Notes: a model not told the origin generated them from the sequence alone. A stretch of DNA of 52,700 bases from QAMX01 sp964515055 (GCA_964515055.1 CAZEUG010000010.1:1-52700), one strand, 5' to 3'; shown: positions 1 to 9,203, counted from the stretch's first letter. Program-made: numbers and translations.

Positions 1-140
1 CCCATCTGACTTCCTGTTAGAAATCAGACGGGATTTATCCGTATGCACACCGGAACCCGTCGGCCAACAGTTGATAAGTAAATTAGTTCCTTGTCACTGT
101 TAAGCCAACGGTGTACAGGGATTTCTGATGGACGGATGCG
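1..140. other. Left edge, no gene recognised
   Basis: This stretch lies beyond the stop codon of the minus-strand ABC permease. I see no convincing reading frame, hairpin terminator or repeat in it. It may hold the end of the exporter operon's transcript or an intergenic region continuing off the window. Confidence 0.4.
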
Positions 141-1736
141 CTACAGTGAGGCGAAAATCTGCGTTCCGCGTCGCTTCAGCCAGCCATACAGCAGGACGGT
201 GAGCAGTGCGGACAAGCCCGTGGCGGCGAGGAGGAAGCACAGCGGCGAAAGGACGGAGTGAACCAGCAGGTACAGCCCGACCAGCGCGGCCAGATAGATC
301 CACCCGCCAAACAGCGCCAGGAATACGTTCGCGCCCTGCTTGACAACGGCCGATTCGCTCGTCCAGTGGAGGTTGGGCAGCTTCAGATTGACGGCCAGCC
401 CGAAAGCGGCGTTCATCACGATGAACAGCTGCGGCAGGACGATCAGACAGACAGCGACCAGAACGGAGACGCGCATGGCAATGATCACACAGACGCTGCA
501 AACCAGAGCGGGCGGACACGTCAGGAGCAGATGCAACCGCAGCTTGGCCAGCAGCACGTGCCAGGGTGCAACCGGGAGCGACTGAATCAGCCAAAGCGTT
601 TCACCTTCCAGTGAGATGGAGGGCGCGGTGATGTCGTTCAGGCAGACGAGCGTGCAGAGCAGACCGACCAGAATCATCGCGAAAACGGATGGCTCTGTGA
701 AAATCGTCCCCAGCTGGCGCAGCAGTGCAGACTGCGTCAGCACTGCGACTCCGGCGATCAGCAGGAACAGCGTCCCCATGGAGCAGTTCAGCATATAGAC
801 CGGGCTGGAGACAAACCGCCGCATTTCCCGCGCCAGCAGGGCAGACGCGGGTGTCCGAACACGCACATTCCATCCCCGTGCCGATGTCTTCCGGGCTTTG
901 CCTGTTCCGGTCGCCAGCGAGAAAAATGTGCGGGAGAGCAGCAGACCGACCAATCCGGTCAGAACGAGACAGACGGCTGCCAGACCAACGGAAGCGGAAG
1001 GCTGTCCTGTTCCGGCCAGACCAAAGGCATAGAGCGGCCAGACCGAACCGCGAATCCCGGCGGCAATCGCCTCACTGTCTGCGAGCAGCGCCGTGAGCAG
1101 GTTGCTGGCGCGAAAATAGCAGACGTAGTAGAGTGCCATGAACAGAAGCGAGGCCAGAACGGTGAGCAGACTCCTGTTCTTCAGCCGCCGCGCAATCTGT
1201 GCAACCACCCAGCCGAGCAGGCAGGAGAGAATCAGAACGATGAGCGAAACGGAGAGCCCGAACAGCAGCATGAGCGCGACCGTGGCGGGAGCGGGCTTCG
1301 CAGTCATCAGGTACACAATCTGCGCCGGCAGAAAGACGACGGCACTGTACATGAGGCCGAGCAGATAGACACCGGAGAGCCGAACCAGCACGATGCAGCG
1401 CGGTGGAATGGGCATGGAAAGCAGCAGGTCGTTGTCTTTTGCGTCATACAGACTGGCGTAGGTGTTGAACACACTGCCAAACGTGCCGAGGACGATGGAA
1501 ACCAGACCGAGAATGGCAAAGTACAGCCAGCCGAGTCCGAGCTGAATCAGCGGCCGCAGCTGCAATGAAAGGAAGAAAAAGATGCCGCCCATGACCACAA
1601 CGATCAGGACGCAGAAAAACAGAATGGAAGCCAGCGCGGCGGCTCTGGTGCGGGCTTTTCCTGTCTTACGGTTCATAAAAAAGCCACGGTTCAGCTCAAG
1701 CAGCTGCTTTTTCAAAAGCGCTTTGAACATGATCAT
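141..1736 (-). CDS. ABC exporter permease, multi-spanning (ABC-2-like)
   Basis: A 531-residue integral membrane protein with an N-terminal basic region (residues 1-30) followed by many hydrophobic segments along its whole length, for example around 38-60, 70-95, 125-150 and 160-185. The length and the two similar membrane halves fit the large Firmicute ABC-2-type exporter permeases; the substrate cannot be read from sequence. Its start overlaps the stop of the upstream ATPase gene in an ATGA arrangement, so the two are translationally coupled and almost certainly form one transporter. The start chosen is the first of two in-frame ATGs (ATG-ATC-ATG); the second would remove only two residues. 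Confidence 0.8.
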   Translation of the reverse strand: MIMFKALLKKQLLELNRGFFMNRKTGKARTRAAALASILFFCVLIVVVMGGIFFFLSLQLRPLIQLGLGWLYFAILGLVSIVLGTFGSVFNTYASLYDAKDNDLLLSMPIPPRCIVLVRLSGVYLLGLMYSAVVFLPAQIVYLMTAKPAPATVALMLLFGLSVSLIVLILSCLLGWVVAQIARRLKNRSLLTVLASLLFMALYYVCYFRASNLLTALLADSEAIAAGIRGSVWPLYAFGLAGTGQPSASVGLAAVCLVLTGLVGLLLSRTFFSLATGTGKARKTSARGWNVRVRTPASALLAREMRRFVSSPVYMLNCSMGTLFLLIAGVAVLTQSALLRQLGTIFTEPSVFAMILVGLLCTLVCLNDITAPSISLEGETLWLIQSLPVAPWHVLLAKLRLHLLLTCPPALVCSVCVIIAMRVSVLVAVCLIVLPQLFIVMNAAFGLAVNLKLPNLHWTSESAVVKQGANVFLALFGGWIYLAALVGLYLLVHSVLSPLCFLLAATGLSALLTVLLYGWLKRRGTQIFASL

Positions 1737-2437
1737 TCCTCCAGCTCCAGAAAGACGTCTTCCAGACTGTCGTCGCCCTTGACCTCAGCCATGGTACCGG
1801 AGCGCACCAGATGCCCATCCTTGATGATGGCCACCCGGTCGCAGAGCTTTTCGGCCACCTCCAGAACGTGCGTGGAAAAGAAAATGGCGCCGCCTTCATT
1901 GCAGAATTCGCGCATCATCTGCTTGAGCAGATGCGAGGCCTTGGGATCCAGCCCGACGAAGGGCTCATCCATGAGAATCAGGCGGGGACGGTGCAGCCAG
2001 GCGGCCATGACGGCCAGCTTCTGCTTCATACCGTGAGAATAGGTCGCGATCGACTGCGTGAGGCTCTTCGTCAGCTCGAAGCGTTCGGCCAGGTCGGCGA
2101 TTCGCGCCCGGCGCTTCGCCGCGCTGACGCCGAAAATATCCCCGATCAGGTTCAGAAACTGAATCCCGGTCATGAACGCGTACAAATCCGGGTTGTCCGG
2201 AATGTAAGCCATCTGCTGCTTGCAGGTCAGCGGATCCTCCTGGATGGAAGTCCCGCAGATGGTGATATCGCCCGCATCAAAGGGCAGAATCCCGGCGATG
2301 GATTTGAGCGTGGTGGTTTTGCCTGCACCGTTGTGGCCGATGAAGCCGTAAATTTCACCCGGCGCAATGTGCAGCGTCAGATCGTCCACCGCACGCTTTT
2401 CGCCGTAGCTTTTAGAGAGATTTTGAATGTGCAGCAT
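1733..2437 (-). CDS. ABC transporter ATP-binding protein (exporter type)
   Basis: A 234-residue nucleotide-binding domain. It carries Walker A (GHNGAGKTT, about residues 34-42), a Q-loop region, a signature near 134-139 in the variant form YSHGMKQKL rather than LSGGQ, Walker B followed by DEPFVGLDP, and the switch histidine in FFSTHVLE. The SHGM signature is common in ATPases of ABC-2 exporters such as the YtrB and EcsA types. A GGAGGAG ribosome binding site lies just before the ATG. It ends inside the start of the permease gene and begins 17 bases after deoC, so all three genes are probably one minus-strand transcript. What is pumped is unknown. Confidence 0.9.
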   Translation of the reverse strand: MLHIQNLSKSYGEKRAVDDLTLHIAPGEIYGFIGHNGAGKTTTLKSIAGILPFDAGDITICGTSIQEDPLTCKQQMAYIPDNPDLYAFMTGIQFLNLIGDIFGVSAAKRRARIADLAERFELTKSLTQSIATYSHGMKQKLAVMAAWLHRPRLILMDEPFVGLDPKASHLLKQMMREFCNEGGAIFFSTHVLEVAEKLCDRVAIIKDGHLVRSGTMAEVKGDDSLEDVFLELEE

Positions 2438-2454
2438 GAGAACTCCTCCAAAAT

Positions 2455-3141
2455 TCAGGATTGCTGGGACACGACCAGACGAATCAGACAGCTGGCGCCG
2501 AGACGGTCGGCACCAAGTGCTAACAGCGCGGCGGCGTCCTCCAGGGTACGGATGCCGCCAGCAGCCTTGATTTTCAGGCCGTTTTTCCGGTGGGCAGCAA
2601 ACAGTCGGATGTCCTCCTGCGTTGCGCCGCCGGTGGAAAAGCCGGTGGAGGTCTTGATGAAATCCGCGCCGGAATCGGCGACGATGTCGATCAGCCGGAG
2701 CTTTTCAGCCTCCGTCAGGAGACAGGTTTCCACAATGACCTTCAGAATTTTACCCGGACAGGCAGCGCGAACGGCAACAATTTCTGATGCAATGTCGTCA
2801 AAACGCCCCTCCCTGGCCGCACCGATGTCGATGACCATGTCGATTTCATCGGCACCGTCTGCCACGGCACGCTGCGTTTCCAGCACCTTGACATCGGCGG
2901 CATGATAGCCGCACGGAAAGCCGATCACCGTGCAGACCGGCAGCCGGCCGTTCAAAAACTGATGAGCCTGCCGGACGTAGGAGGGCGGAATGCAGACCGA
3001 AGCCACGCCGAAACGAAGCCCCTCCTCACAGAGTGTCTGAATTTCAGCCCAGGTGGCCGAAGGGGCGAGCAGTGTGTGATCGACATGGGAAAGCAACGCC
3101 CGATACGCCCCGGTATCGGCGGAAAAATCAGAGAACTGCAT
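2455..3141 (-). CDS. deoC: Deoxyribose-phosphate aldolase
   Basis: Catalyses reversible cleavage of 2-deoxy-D-ribose 5-phosphate to glyceraldehyde 3-phosphate and acetaldehyde, the last step of deoxynucleoside salvage in the cytoplasm. The 228-residue product is the usual bacterial length. It shows the Schiff-base lysine motif GADFIKTSTGF, the second active-site lysine in IKAAGGIRT, and the early DHTLL motif. The start at 3141 is preferred over longer in-frame options because a GTGAGG ribosome binding site precedes it and the upstream codons are not DeoC-like. It heads a minus-strand cluster with an ABC exporter and diverges from the carboxypeptidase gene. Confidence 0.93.
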   Translation of the reverse strand: MQFSDFSADTGAYRALLSHVDHTLLAPSATWAEIQTLCEEGLRFGVASVCIPPSYVRQAHQFLNGRLPVCTVIGFPCGYHAADVKVLETQRAVADGADEIDMVIDIGAAREGRFDDIASEIVAVRAACPGKILKVIVETCLLTEAEKLRLIDIVADSGADFIKTSTGFSTGGATQEDIRLFAAHRKNGLKIKAAGGIRTLEDAAALLALGADRLGASCLIRLVVSQQS

Positions 3142-3179
3142 GAAAATAACCTCACATTCAAAATAAATTTCAAATCCGG

Positions 3180-3208
3180 TTGCAAAACAGATGAAAATGC
3201 GGTACAAT
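3180..3208 (+). promoter_or_regulatory. Sigma-70-type promoter for the M32 carboxypeptidase
   Basis: A TTGCAA -35 box (3180-3185) and a TACAAT -10 box (3203-3208) are separated by exactly 17 bases, upstream of the AAAGGGGAGG ribosome binding site at 3221-3230. It lies in the divergent space between deoC and the carboxypeptidase gene. Confidence 0.7.
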
Positions 3209-3238
3209 AGACGAAGAACAAAAGGGGAGGTTTCAACC

Positions 3239-4744
3239 ATGACAGCCAGCCATCCAACTGTCGAAGCCGCAGTGAAACGGCTTCAGCTGCTGCAGGCCAA
3301 AATGCACGCATACCATCACGCAAGCAGCATGATTTATTATGACGCCGTGACGACCGCACCGGACGGAACCGATGAGGGGCGCGGCGAAACGCTCAGCATT
3401 CTGTCCGGTGAGGAGCACGCTCTGTTTGCATCGCCGGAGACCGACGAAATGCTGTCCACGCTCGAAGCACATCCGGAACAGCTGACCCAGGCGCAGCGCC
3501 GACAGGTCGAGCTGCTGCGACAGGACTATCGCAAGCTCAGCTGCATCCCGCAGGATGAATATATGGAATTCCAGAAGCTGGTCAACCGGGCTCAGGCGGT
3601 CTGGCATCAGGCCAAGGGCGACAATGATTTTGCATCGTTTGCGCCGTATCTGGAAAAACTGATAGCAGCGCGCAGGCGTTTCGCAGAGCGGTATGACCCG
3701 GACAAAGCGCCGTATGACGTCCTTCTGAACGAATACGAGCCGGGCATGACAACGAACGAGCTGGATCGCTTCTTTGCACAGCTCCGCGCAGACATTGTGC
3801 CGTTGATCGAAGAAATCCGGGAGGAACACGCGCAAATCCGCGACGATTTCCTGTTCCGGGAGTATCCGGTGGAGGGACAGCGCGAGCTGGCCAACCGCGT
3901 GATGGCGGTCATGGGCATCGACCGGAGCCACTGCGGCCTGGGCGAAACGCTGCACCCGTTCACGCTCGAATTCAACAACAAGGACGTGCGCATTACCACC
4001 CATTATGACACGCACAACCTGATCAGCTCCCTGTACTCGGTTGTTCACGAGGGCGGCCACGCCATTTATGAGCTGAATTCGCCGGACGAATTCGAAAAGA
4101 CCTGCCTCTCCGGCGGCGCATCGATGGGCTTCCACGAGAGCCAGTCCCGCCTGTATGAAAATATTCTCGGGCGCAGCCGGGCATTTCTTTCAGTGGTAGA
4201 TCCGATCTGCCGCGAAATTTTCCCGGAACAGCTGAAGGATGTCACCGAGGAGGAGCTGTACCGCGCCGTCAACAAATGCACCCCGTCCCTGATTCGGACG
4301 GAAGCCGATGAAGTGACCTACTGCCTCCATGTCATGGTGCGGTACGAGATCGAAAAAGGGCTGTTTGACGGCTCCGTCCGCGTATCAGACCTGCCGCAGA
4401 TCTGGGCGGAAAAAATGAAGGCATATCTGGGCGTCACCGTGCCGGATGACACAAACGGCGTCCTGCAGGATTCTCACTGGAGCGGCGGCGACTTCGGGTA
4501 TTTCCCGTCCTACGCGATCGGCAGCGCATACGGCGCACAGATTGCCGCAAAGCTGTCGGAAACGATGGATCTGGATGCGACCATCCGGAACGGCCGACTG
4601 CCGGACATCACGGCGCGCCTCCGGGACGGCCTGTATCGCTACGGCCGTCTCTACAACCCGTCAGAGCTGCTGAAACGCTTCTGCGGCGAGCCGTTCAACC
4701 CGACCTGTTATACGGAATATCTTCGGAAAAAGTATAAAAGCTGA
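3239..4744 (+). CDS. M32 family metallocarboxypeptidase (Taq type)
   Basis: A 501-residue zinc carboxypeptidase that removes C-terminal residues from peptides in the cytoplasm. The zinc-binding HEXXH motif is HEGGH at residues 270-274, followed by the conserved ESQSRLYEN segment holding the third ligand glutamate. Total length matches the M32 family (about 500). The start at 3239 is set by the strong ribosome binding site 8 bases upstream; an upstream in-frame ATG at 3191 lies over the promoter. It is followed by a 196-base gap without a clear terminator and then an HtrA-like protease gene. Confidence 0.93.
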   Translation: MTASHPTVEAAVKRLQLLQAKMHAYHHASSMIYYDAVTTAPDGTDEGRGETLSILSGEEHALFASPETDEMLSTLEAHPEQLTQAQRRQVELLRQDYRKLSCIPQDEYMEFQKLVNRAQAVWHQAKGDNDFASFAPYLEKLIAARRRFAERYDPDKAPYDVLLNEYEPGMTTNELDRFFAQLRADIVPLIEEIREEHAQIRDDFLFREYPVEGQRELANRVMAVMGIDRSHCGLGETLHPFTLEFNNKDVRITTHYDTHNLISSLYSVVHEGGHAIYELNSPDEFEKTCLSGGASMGFHESQSRLYENILGRSRAFLSVVDPICREIFPEQLKDVTEEELYRAVNKCTPSLIRTEADEVTYCLHVMVRYEIEKGLFDGSVRVSDLPQIWAEKMKAYLGVTVPDDTNGVLQDSHWSGGDFGYFPSYAIGSAYGAQIAAKLSETMDLDATIRNGRLPDITARLRDGLYRYGRLYNPSELLKRFCGEPFNPTCYTEYLRKKYKS

Positions 4745-4940
4745 CGGGTTCCTGCACAGAAACGCGAGAGAATGGCTAAACTAATGATATCACACGATAC
4801 CCGGTTTGTCAAGCAGAAGTTGTCCGAAGCAGAGTTTACGAACGCTTCACATTGTATTCACGGCGGATCGAATTTCAAGCGGTATCATATTGGATGTCAG
4901 GATTCAAATAGAAAATCCGAGACGAAAGGAGTCCGATTGT

Positions 4941-6227
4941 ATGGAATTCAATCACAAATCAGATATGGCATATACAGAACCTGCTCAGACGTCCGCAAAG
5001 GGCAGAGGAAACAGGCGCAGAATTGTTGCGGCTGTCCTGAGCGTGCTGCTGCTGTGTGGCAGCGTGGGCGGTGGCTTCTGGCTGGGCAATTCCTTCCAGA
5101 TCGTGAAAACCGATGGCAATGTGGCAATGGCTGACCGTCTGCCTGAATCGAACAGCCCCGACCAGACCGGCAACAATGCACAGCCCGGCTCGGTGGAGCA
5201 GCTCGTGGTCAAGGGCGAGGGAACGGAAATGTCCCTGGCGGAAATTTACGAAACGTACGTTTCTGCCGTCGTGGGTATCGTCACGGAGGGCACAACGACC
5301 AATGTCTTTGGCCAGCCGACCAGCTATGCGTCCAGCGGAACGGGCTTTGTGGTATCGGCAGACGGCTATATCGTGACCAACTGCCATGTCGTGGACGGCG
5401 GCAGCAAGTTCACCGTTTCGTTTGAGGACGGCCGAACCTATGACGGGCAGCTTGTCGGCAGCGATGCGGAAAACGATGTTGCACTGCTGAAAATCGATGC
5501 AACCGGCCTGAAAACGGTCGTCATCGGCGACAGCGATGAAATCCGCGTCGGCGAAAACATCTGCGCCATCGGCAATCCGCTCGGCGAACTGACCTTCTCA
5601 CAGACCAGCGGCATCATCAGCGCACTGAATCGCGTCATTACAACGGATGATGACGAAGCGAACTTCATGTTCCAGATTGATGCGGCGGTCAACTCCGGCA
5701 ACTCCGGCGGCCCGGTATTCAACAGCCGCGGACAGGTCATCGGCGTCGTGACGGCCAAATATTCGTCCTCCGGCGTGGAAGGTCTGGGCTTTGCCCTCCC
5801 GATCAACGACGTGGCGCGCATGATCAACGAAATCAAAACCAACGGCAAGGTTCGAAAGGTCAGCTTTGGCATGGTAGTCGGCTACGCGACCTACTCCGAT
5901 TCCGGCGAGGATACATCCATCCCCGGTGCGCGTGTCAAAAGCCTGACGGAGGGCAGCTGTGCCGAACGGTCGGGGCTTCAGGCGGGCGATGTCATTGTCG
6001 CCATTGACAACATGAAGATCACCGGCATCACCGACCTGCAGGCCGCCAAGAAACGGTTCGTCCCGGAACAGGAAGCAACCATCACCCTGTATCGCAACGG
6101 CCAGCAGATGCAGCTGACCATCGTCTTTGACGAAGCCGTCGAGGAAACCACACAGACCCCGCAGACGGGCACCACCGACGGCCGTTCGGATTCGTCGCCC
6201 TTCGACCCGTTCGGAGGCCGGAGATAA
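4941..6227 (+). CDS. HtrA/DegP-like membrane-anchored serine protease with PDZ domain
   Basis: A 428-residue quality-control protease acting on misfolded proteins outside the membrane. A short cytoplasmic N-terminus is followed by one membrane anchor (about residues 28-50), a low-complexity linker, a trypsin-fold domain, and a C-terminal PDZ domain (about 315-410). The catalytic triad is visible: His149 in TNCHVVDGG, Asp179 in ENDVALLKI and Ser255 in NSGNSGGP. The start at 4941 follows an AAAGGAG ribosome binding site; an earlier in-frame ATG at 4806 gives a non-homologous leader. A strong terminator follows directly, so the gene ends its transcript. I could not fix its promoter. Confidence 0.92.
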   Translation: MEFNHKSDMAYTEPAQTSAKGRGNRRRIVAAVLSVLLLCGSVGGGFWLGNSFQIVKTDGNVAMADRLPESNSPDQTGNNAQPGSVEQLVVKGEGTEMSLAEIYETYVSAVVGIVTEGTTTNVFGQPTSYASSGTGFVVSADGYIVTNCHVVDGGSKFTVSFEDGRTYDGQLVGSDAENDVALLKIDATGLKTVVIGDSDEIRVGENICAIGNPLGELTFSQTSGIISALNRVITTDDDEANFMFQIDAAVNSGNSGGPVFNSRGQVIGVVTAKYSSSGVEGLGFALPINDVARMINEIKTNGKVRKVSFGMVVGYATYSDSGEDTSIPGARVKSLTEGSCAERSGLQAGDVIVAIDNMKITGITDLQAAKKRFVPEQEATITLYRNGQQMQLTIVFDEAVEETTQTPQTGTTDGRSDSSPFDPFGGRR

Positions 6228-6240
6228 CTCCAACCAGACA

Positions 6241-6285
6241 AAACCCGCGCTCAGCCAAAAACCATTGGCCGGGCGCGGGTTTTTC
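6241..6285 (+). terminator. Rho-independent terminator after the HtrA-like gene
   Basis: A perfect 10-base stem (AAACCCGCGC at 6241-6250 with GCGCGGGTTT at 6273-6282) with an inner GCC/GGC pairing, running into a T-rich tail. It begins 14 bases after the protease stop codon. Confidence 0.85.
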
Positions 6286-6286
6286 T

Positions 6287-6865
6287 CTATTGACCGGTCA
6301 GACGGACCGTATGGCAGGTGTGATGCATGGCGGGCAGAATGCGCTGCAGGAGATCCGCCGTGGAAAAACGGAGCGAGGAGGTGTTGATGCAGGGGTGGCA
6401 GCCGAACCCGTCATAGGCCAGCACATCCTCATCAATCCAGAGGGAGACGCGGTTGTCCGTGTCGTTCATCAGGCCAAACACGGAAACACTGCCGGGCGTC
6501 AGGTTCAACAGCTGCAGCAGCGCTTCCTCCGAAGCAAAGCTCAGCCGTGACGAGCCGATCAGCCGGGAAAACTCCCGCGTGACGAACCGTTTTTCTCCGG
6601 GCATCAGCAGCAGGTCATAACGGGTATGGGCGGCGTTGGTCAAAAACAGATTCTTGCAGATCGGGATTCCAAGCAGCTGCTTGACCCATGCGCAGCCCTC
6701 TGCCGTAAAAATGGGTGCATGATCAACGCGCAGGTAGGAAACCTGCAGCGCATCCAGCAGATCATAGACCGCCTGCTCCTTGGGCAGACGGCTGGCGGCA
6801 TCGTCAGGGCGTCCCTGCTGAACAACGGGCGCCGTGTGCGGCGATGCAAATGCTTCAGTGGCCAT
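6287..6865 (-). CDS. YbaK/ProX-type aminoacyl-tRNA deacylase (Pro-tRNA editing domain protein)
   Basis: A 192-residue free-standing editing-domain protein of the ProX/PrdX group, which hydrolyses tRNA(Pro) mischarged with alanine or a similar small residue. Family hallmarks include VDHAPIFTAEG near the N-terminus, KNLFLTN with the conserved lysine, and GSVSVFGLMND in the second half. The first ~28 residues are an extra, low-conservation extension. The start is supported by AAAGGA 9 bases upstream and by a promoter at 6902-6930. It converges on the HtrA-like gene, and the terminator between them is shared space. Confidence 0.85.
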   Translation of the reverse strand: MATEAFASPHTAPVVQQGRPDDAASRLPKEQAVYDLLDALQVSYLRVDHAPIFTAEGCAWVKQLLGIPICKNLFLTNAAHTRYDLLLMPGEKRFVTREFSRLIGSSRLSFASEEALLQLLNLTPGSVSVFGLMNDTDNRVSLWIDEDVLAYDGFGCHPCINTSSLRFSTADLLQRILPAMHHTCHTVRLTGQ

Positions 6866-6901
6866 CCAATCGATTCCTTTCCGGGCTCTTTCACCAATCC
6901 T

Positions 6902-6930
6902 ATCTTAGCACAATGCGTGTAAAAAAGCAA
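6902..6930 (-). promoter_or_regulatory. Promoter of the Pro-tRNA editing gene
   Basis: On the minus strand, TTGCTT (6925-6930) and TAAGAT (6902-6907) are separated by 17 bases, about 37 bases upstream of the start codon at 6865. Confidence 0.65.
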
Positions 6931-6941
6931 GGCTCCGCACG

Positions 6942-6979
6942 AAAAAACATCCTGGCCGGGGAACGCCCCGACCAGGATG
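6942..6979 (-). terminator. Terminator after the tandem glycosidase-like lipoprotein gene
   Basis: On the minus strand a stem of CATCCTGG with CCAGGATG plus an inner GGGG/CCCC pairing (6948-6979) is followed by six T residues (6942-6947). Confidence 0.85.
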
Positions 6980-7001
6980 CGGGAAAACCGCTGCCGGTTT
7001 T

Positions 7002-9053
7002 CTACGGATTGAGATAGCTGCGGATGACGTCGTATGCGGGCTTGCGCGTCCCGTCCACACGGGTGATGCCCCAGGTCGTTTCGCAGGGACAGTCGGCCGA
7101 GCCGCAGTTGCCGCAGATTGCGGAGTCCTGCCAGCAGTAGAAGACGGAGCCCGCCAGGAAGGGCGAATGCAGCACCTGCGGGAGCAGCTGCCGATAATAT
7201 TCCGCCTGTCCCTCATCGGTGTGCGGAATGTCGCTCTTGGCGCTCCATTTCTTCAGCAGATGCGTCCAATAGCCAAAGGCGGCGGATTCCCGATCCTCCG
7301 GGGATGCATTGTTGACCACCCACTGCACCACCTCCGGCAATGTGGCGATGAACTCGTCGAGCCGGTTGGCAGCGTCCAGCCTTCCATTGAAGCCGAGCGA
7401 CTTCAGATAGGCGTCAATCTCGGCATCCATATCCTCCGCAATGTCGCCGGAGGAGTTGAAGCCGCATTCCATCAGAATGACCGGTGTCCGGTTGGAGGAC
7501 AGATAGAGATTCTGCACATTTTTCAGCACGTCATCCGGCTCACCGTCCGCCCAGGTGCCGGTGTAGGAGTCGAGCCCGATGTAGTCGCTTCGCCCGGCGG
7601 CCTCCTCCAGCTCCGGCAGATACCAGCTGTTGTTGCCGATGATGCCGTCCGGATCTCCGGCGCGGACGCCCTTGGTGCAGGCGATCAGGTAATCGACCGA
7701 TTCTTCCTCGGTCAGAGGCTTCCGGAAGTGGACCACCCACATTTCATTGCAGATCTGCCAGCAGTCGACACAGTGCGCCAGCTCTTCGGCCATTCGCTTG
7801 CAGACGGCTTCCGTTTCAGCCAGTCCCTCCGGCGTGCGCGGGTCAATCCCGGCGGCGATGAAGGAAGCCGGATACAGCGTGACGGCAATCGTGCGGATGC
7901 CCCGTGCGAGATATTCTTCACAGGTGGTCTTGTAGTCCAAAAACGCCTGCGTGAAGGAGCCGTCCGCGTTGAACGGGTAGGGCACATCAAAGCGAATCCA
8001 TGTGAGACCGGCTTCGAGCAAGCCGTCTTTTTCACCGCGTGGGTGGCAGATACCGGCCATCAGCCCGCCGGTTTTTTCCATCAGCGCCTCTACACGGCAG
8101 TCGAGCGTGCAAAGCACGGCACCGGCGAGATACGGGCTTTCCTGCAAAGCGGCCAGCAGCCCGGTGACGTGCTCATCCGGGTTCTCCGAAAAGCTGACGC
8201 CGCATTCCGTCAGAATGACCGGCGTGTGGTCGGAGGTCAGACACAAGCTCTTGATTTCCTGCAGGATTTCGTCCAGCCCGCCGTTTTCCCAATAATTGGC
8301 GTAGCATTCGAGCGCGATGAAATCGCTTCGCCCGGCGTTCAGCTCCACGAGCGGCGAAAAGCCGCTGCCGTTGCCGATGAGCGCGTCCGGCGCACCGGCG
8401 CGGACGCCCCTGGTACAGGCGATCAGAAAGTCGGTGATGTCGTCTTCTTCGAAGGGGTTGCGGAGCATTTCAAGCCTCAGGTTGCCCGCAATCTGAAAGC
8501 AAGCGACACAGTCGGCCAGCTCTTCGGCGATGCGCCGACAGGCGTCTTCAACGGCGGCCATCCCGTCCTCTGTGCGGGAATCCATCCCCGCCGCCAGAAA
8601 GACCGCCGGATTCGGCGTCGCGGCCATGACGCGGAGACCCTTCGCGAGGAAGGCTTCGCAGTCCGCCTTGAAGCTGAGAAAATCCTGAGAAAAAGAGCCG
8701 TCCGCTGTGAAAGGTGCCGGCATCTCACTGCGCACCCAGCCGAACCCGGCTGTCACAAACGGGTCGGACAGGGAAGCGGCCAGCAGTGTGGGCTCCGTTT
8801 CCGCATCGCGGTTATAGTAGCCGACACCGGTCAGAAATCCGCCGGTTCTTTCCCAGAGCGCCTGAACCTTGGCCTCTTTTTCCGGCGTCTGTCCATCAGA
8901 GCCCGGATCGGAAACGGCGGGCGTGTCGGTTTGAGGAGCGGAGGAAGTGTCCACCGGGGTCGAAACAGCGGCCGGTGCCTGTGCTGCACAGCCAAACAGC
9001 GTGCAGATGCAGAGCAGCAGCGCCAGACTTCGAATCATGCTGCGAAATTTCAT
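7002..9053 (-). CDS. Lipoprotein with two tandem glycoside-hydrolase-like (beta/alpha barrel) repeats
   Basis: A 683-residue secreted lipoprotein: signal peptide with lipobox LFGC (lipidated Cys22), a Pro/Thr/Ser-rich linker to about residue 50, then two homologous units (about 50-330 and 333-650). Each starts with a TGG-L segment, contains D-G-SF-Q-FL and RAG-PD-IGN, and ends in a PVIL-ECG strand. In the second unit, clan GH-A features are complete: QICNEMW (acid/base Glu437) and MECGF (nucleophile Glu529). In the first unit the matching positions read QIAGNLR (Asn191) and TECGV (Glu283), so the acid/base is gone; both pairs are 92 residues apart. The start at 9053 follows AGAGGAGAGAA; the reading frame extends upstream without homology. 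Likely a cell-surface glycan hydrolase or binder; the exact family is unsure. Confidence 0.75.
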   Translation of the reverse strand: MKFRSMIRSLALLLCICTLFGCAAQAPAAVSTPVDTSSAPQTDTPAVSDPGSDGQTPEKEAKVQALWERTGGFLTGVGYYNRDAETEPTLLAASLSDPFVTAGFGWVRSEMPAPFTADGSFSQDFLSFKADCEAFLAKGLRVMAATPNPAVFLAAGMDSRTEDGMAAVEDACRRIAEELADCVACFQIAGNLRLEMLRNPFEEDDITDFLIACTRGVRAGAPDALIGNGSGFSPLVELNAGRSDFIALECYANYWENGGLDEILQEIKSLCLTSDHTPVILTECGVSFSENPDEHVTGLLAALQESPYLAGAVLCTLDCRVEALMEKTGGLMAGICHPRGEKDGLLEAGLTWIRFDVPYPFNADGSFTQAFLDYKTTCEEYLARGIRTIAVTLYPASFIAAGIDPRTPEGLAETEAVCKRMAEELAHCVDCWQICNEMWVVHFRKPLTEEESVDYLIACTKGVRAGDPDGIIGNNSWYLPELEEAAGRSDYIGLDSYTGTWADGEPDDVLKNVQNLYLSSNRTPVILMECGFNSSGDIAEDMDAEIDAYLKSLGFNGRLDAANRLDEFIATLPEVVQWVVNNASPEDRESAAFGYWTHLLKKWSAKSDIPHTDEGQAEYYRQLLPQVLHSPFLAGSVFYCWQDSAICGNCGSADCPCETTWGITRVDGTRKPAYDVIRSYLNP

Positions 9054-9093
9054 GGGTTCTCTCCTCTTTCTGTTGTAAATTCTGGTTGGAACT

Positions 9094-9122
9094 ATGATAA
9101 CATATCCATCAGAAATTGTCAA
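9094..9122 (-). promoter_or_regulatory. Strong promoter of the tandem glycosidase lipoprotein gene
   Basis: On the minus strand a perfect TTGACA (9117-9122) and TATCAT (9094-9099) are 17 bases apart, 41 bases before the start codon. Confidence 0.8.
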
Positions 9123-9174
9123 GAAGAAAATACAAACGACCGCAAACCGTGCCGCGCTGCCATCGGTGCGGCAA

Positions 9175-9203
9175 TTGACTTTTTTCGCAAAATCATGTAT
9201 ACT
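9175..9203 (+). promoter_or_regulatory. Promoter of the ECF transporter operon
   Basis: TTGACT (9175-9180) and TATACT (9198-9203) are separated by 17 bases. The transcript would have a leader of about 65 bases before the GTG start at 9274; I see no known riboswitch in it. Confidence 0.8.

Noticed and set aside
1811..2905. A 364-codon open frame on the plus strand across the ABC ATPase and deoC
   Set aside because: It crosses two well-supported minus-strand genes and has no start signals.
4745..4940. Candidate promoter upstream of the HtrA-like gene (TATCAT at 4883-4888)
   Set aside because: No acceptable -35 box lies at 16-18 bases, so I could not support it.
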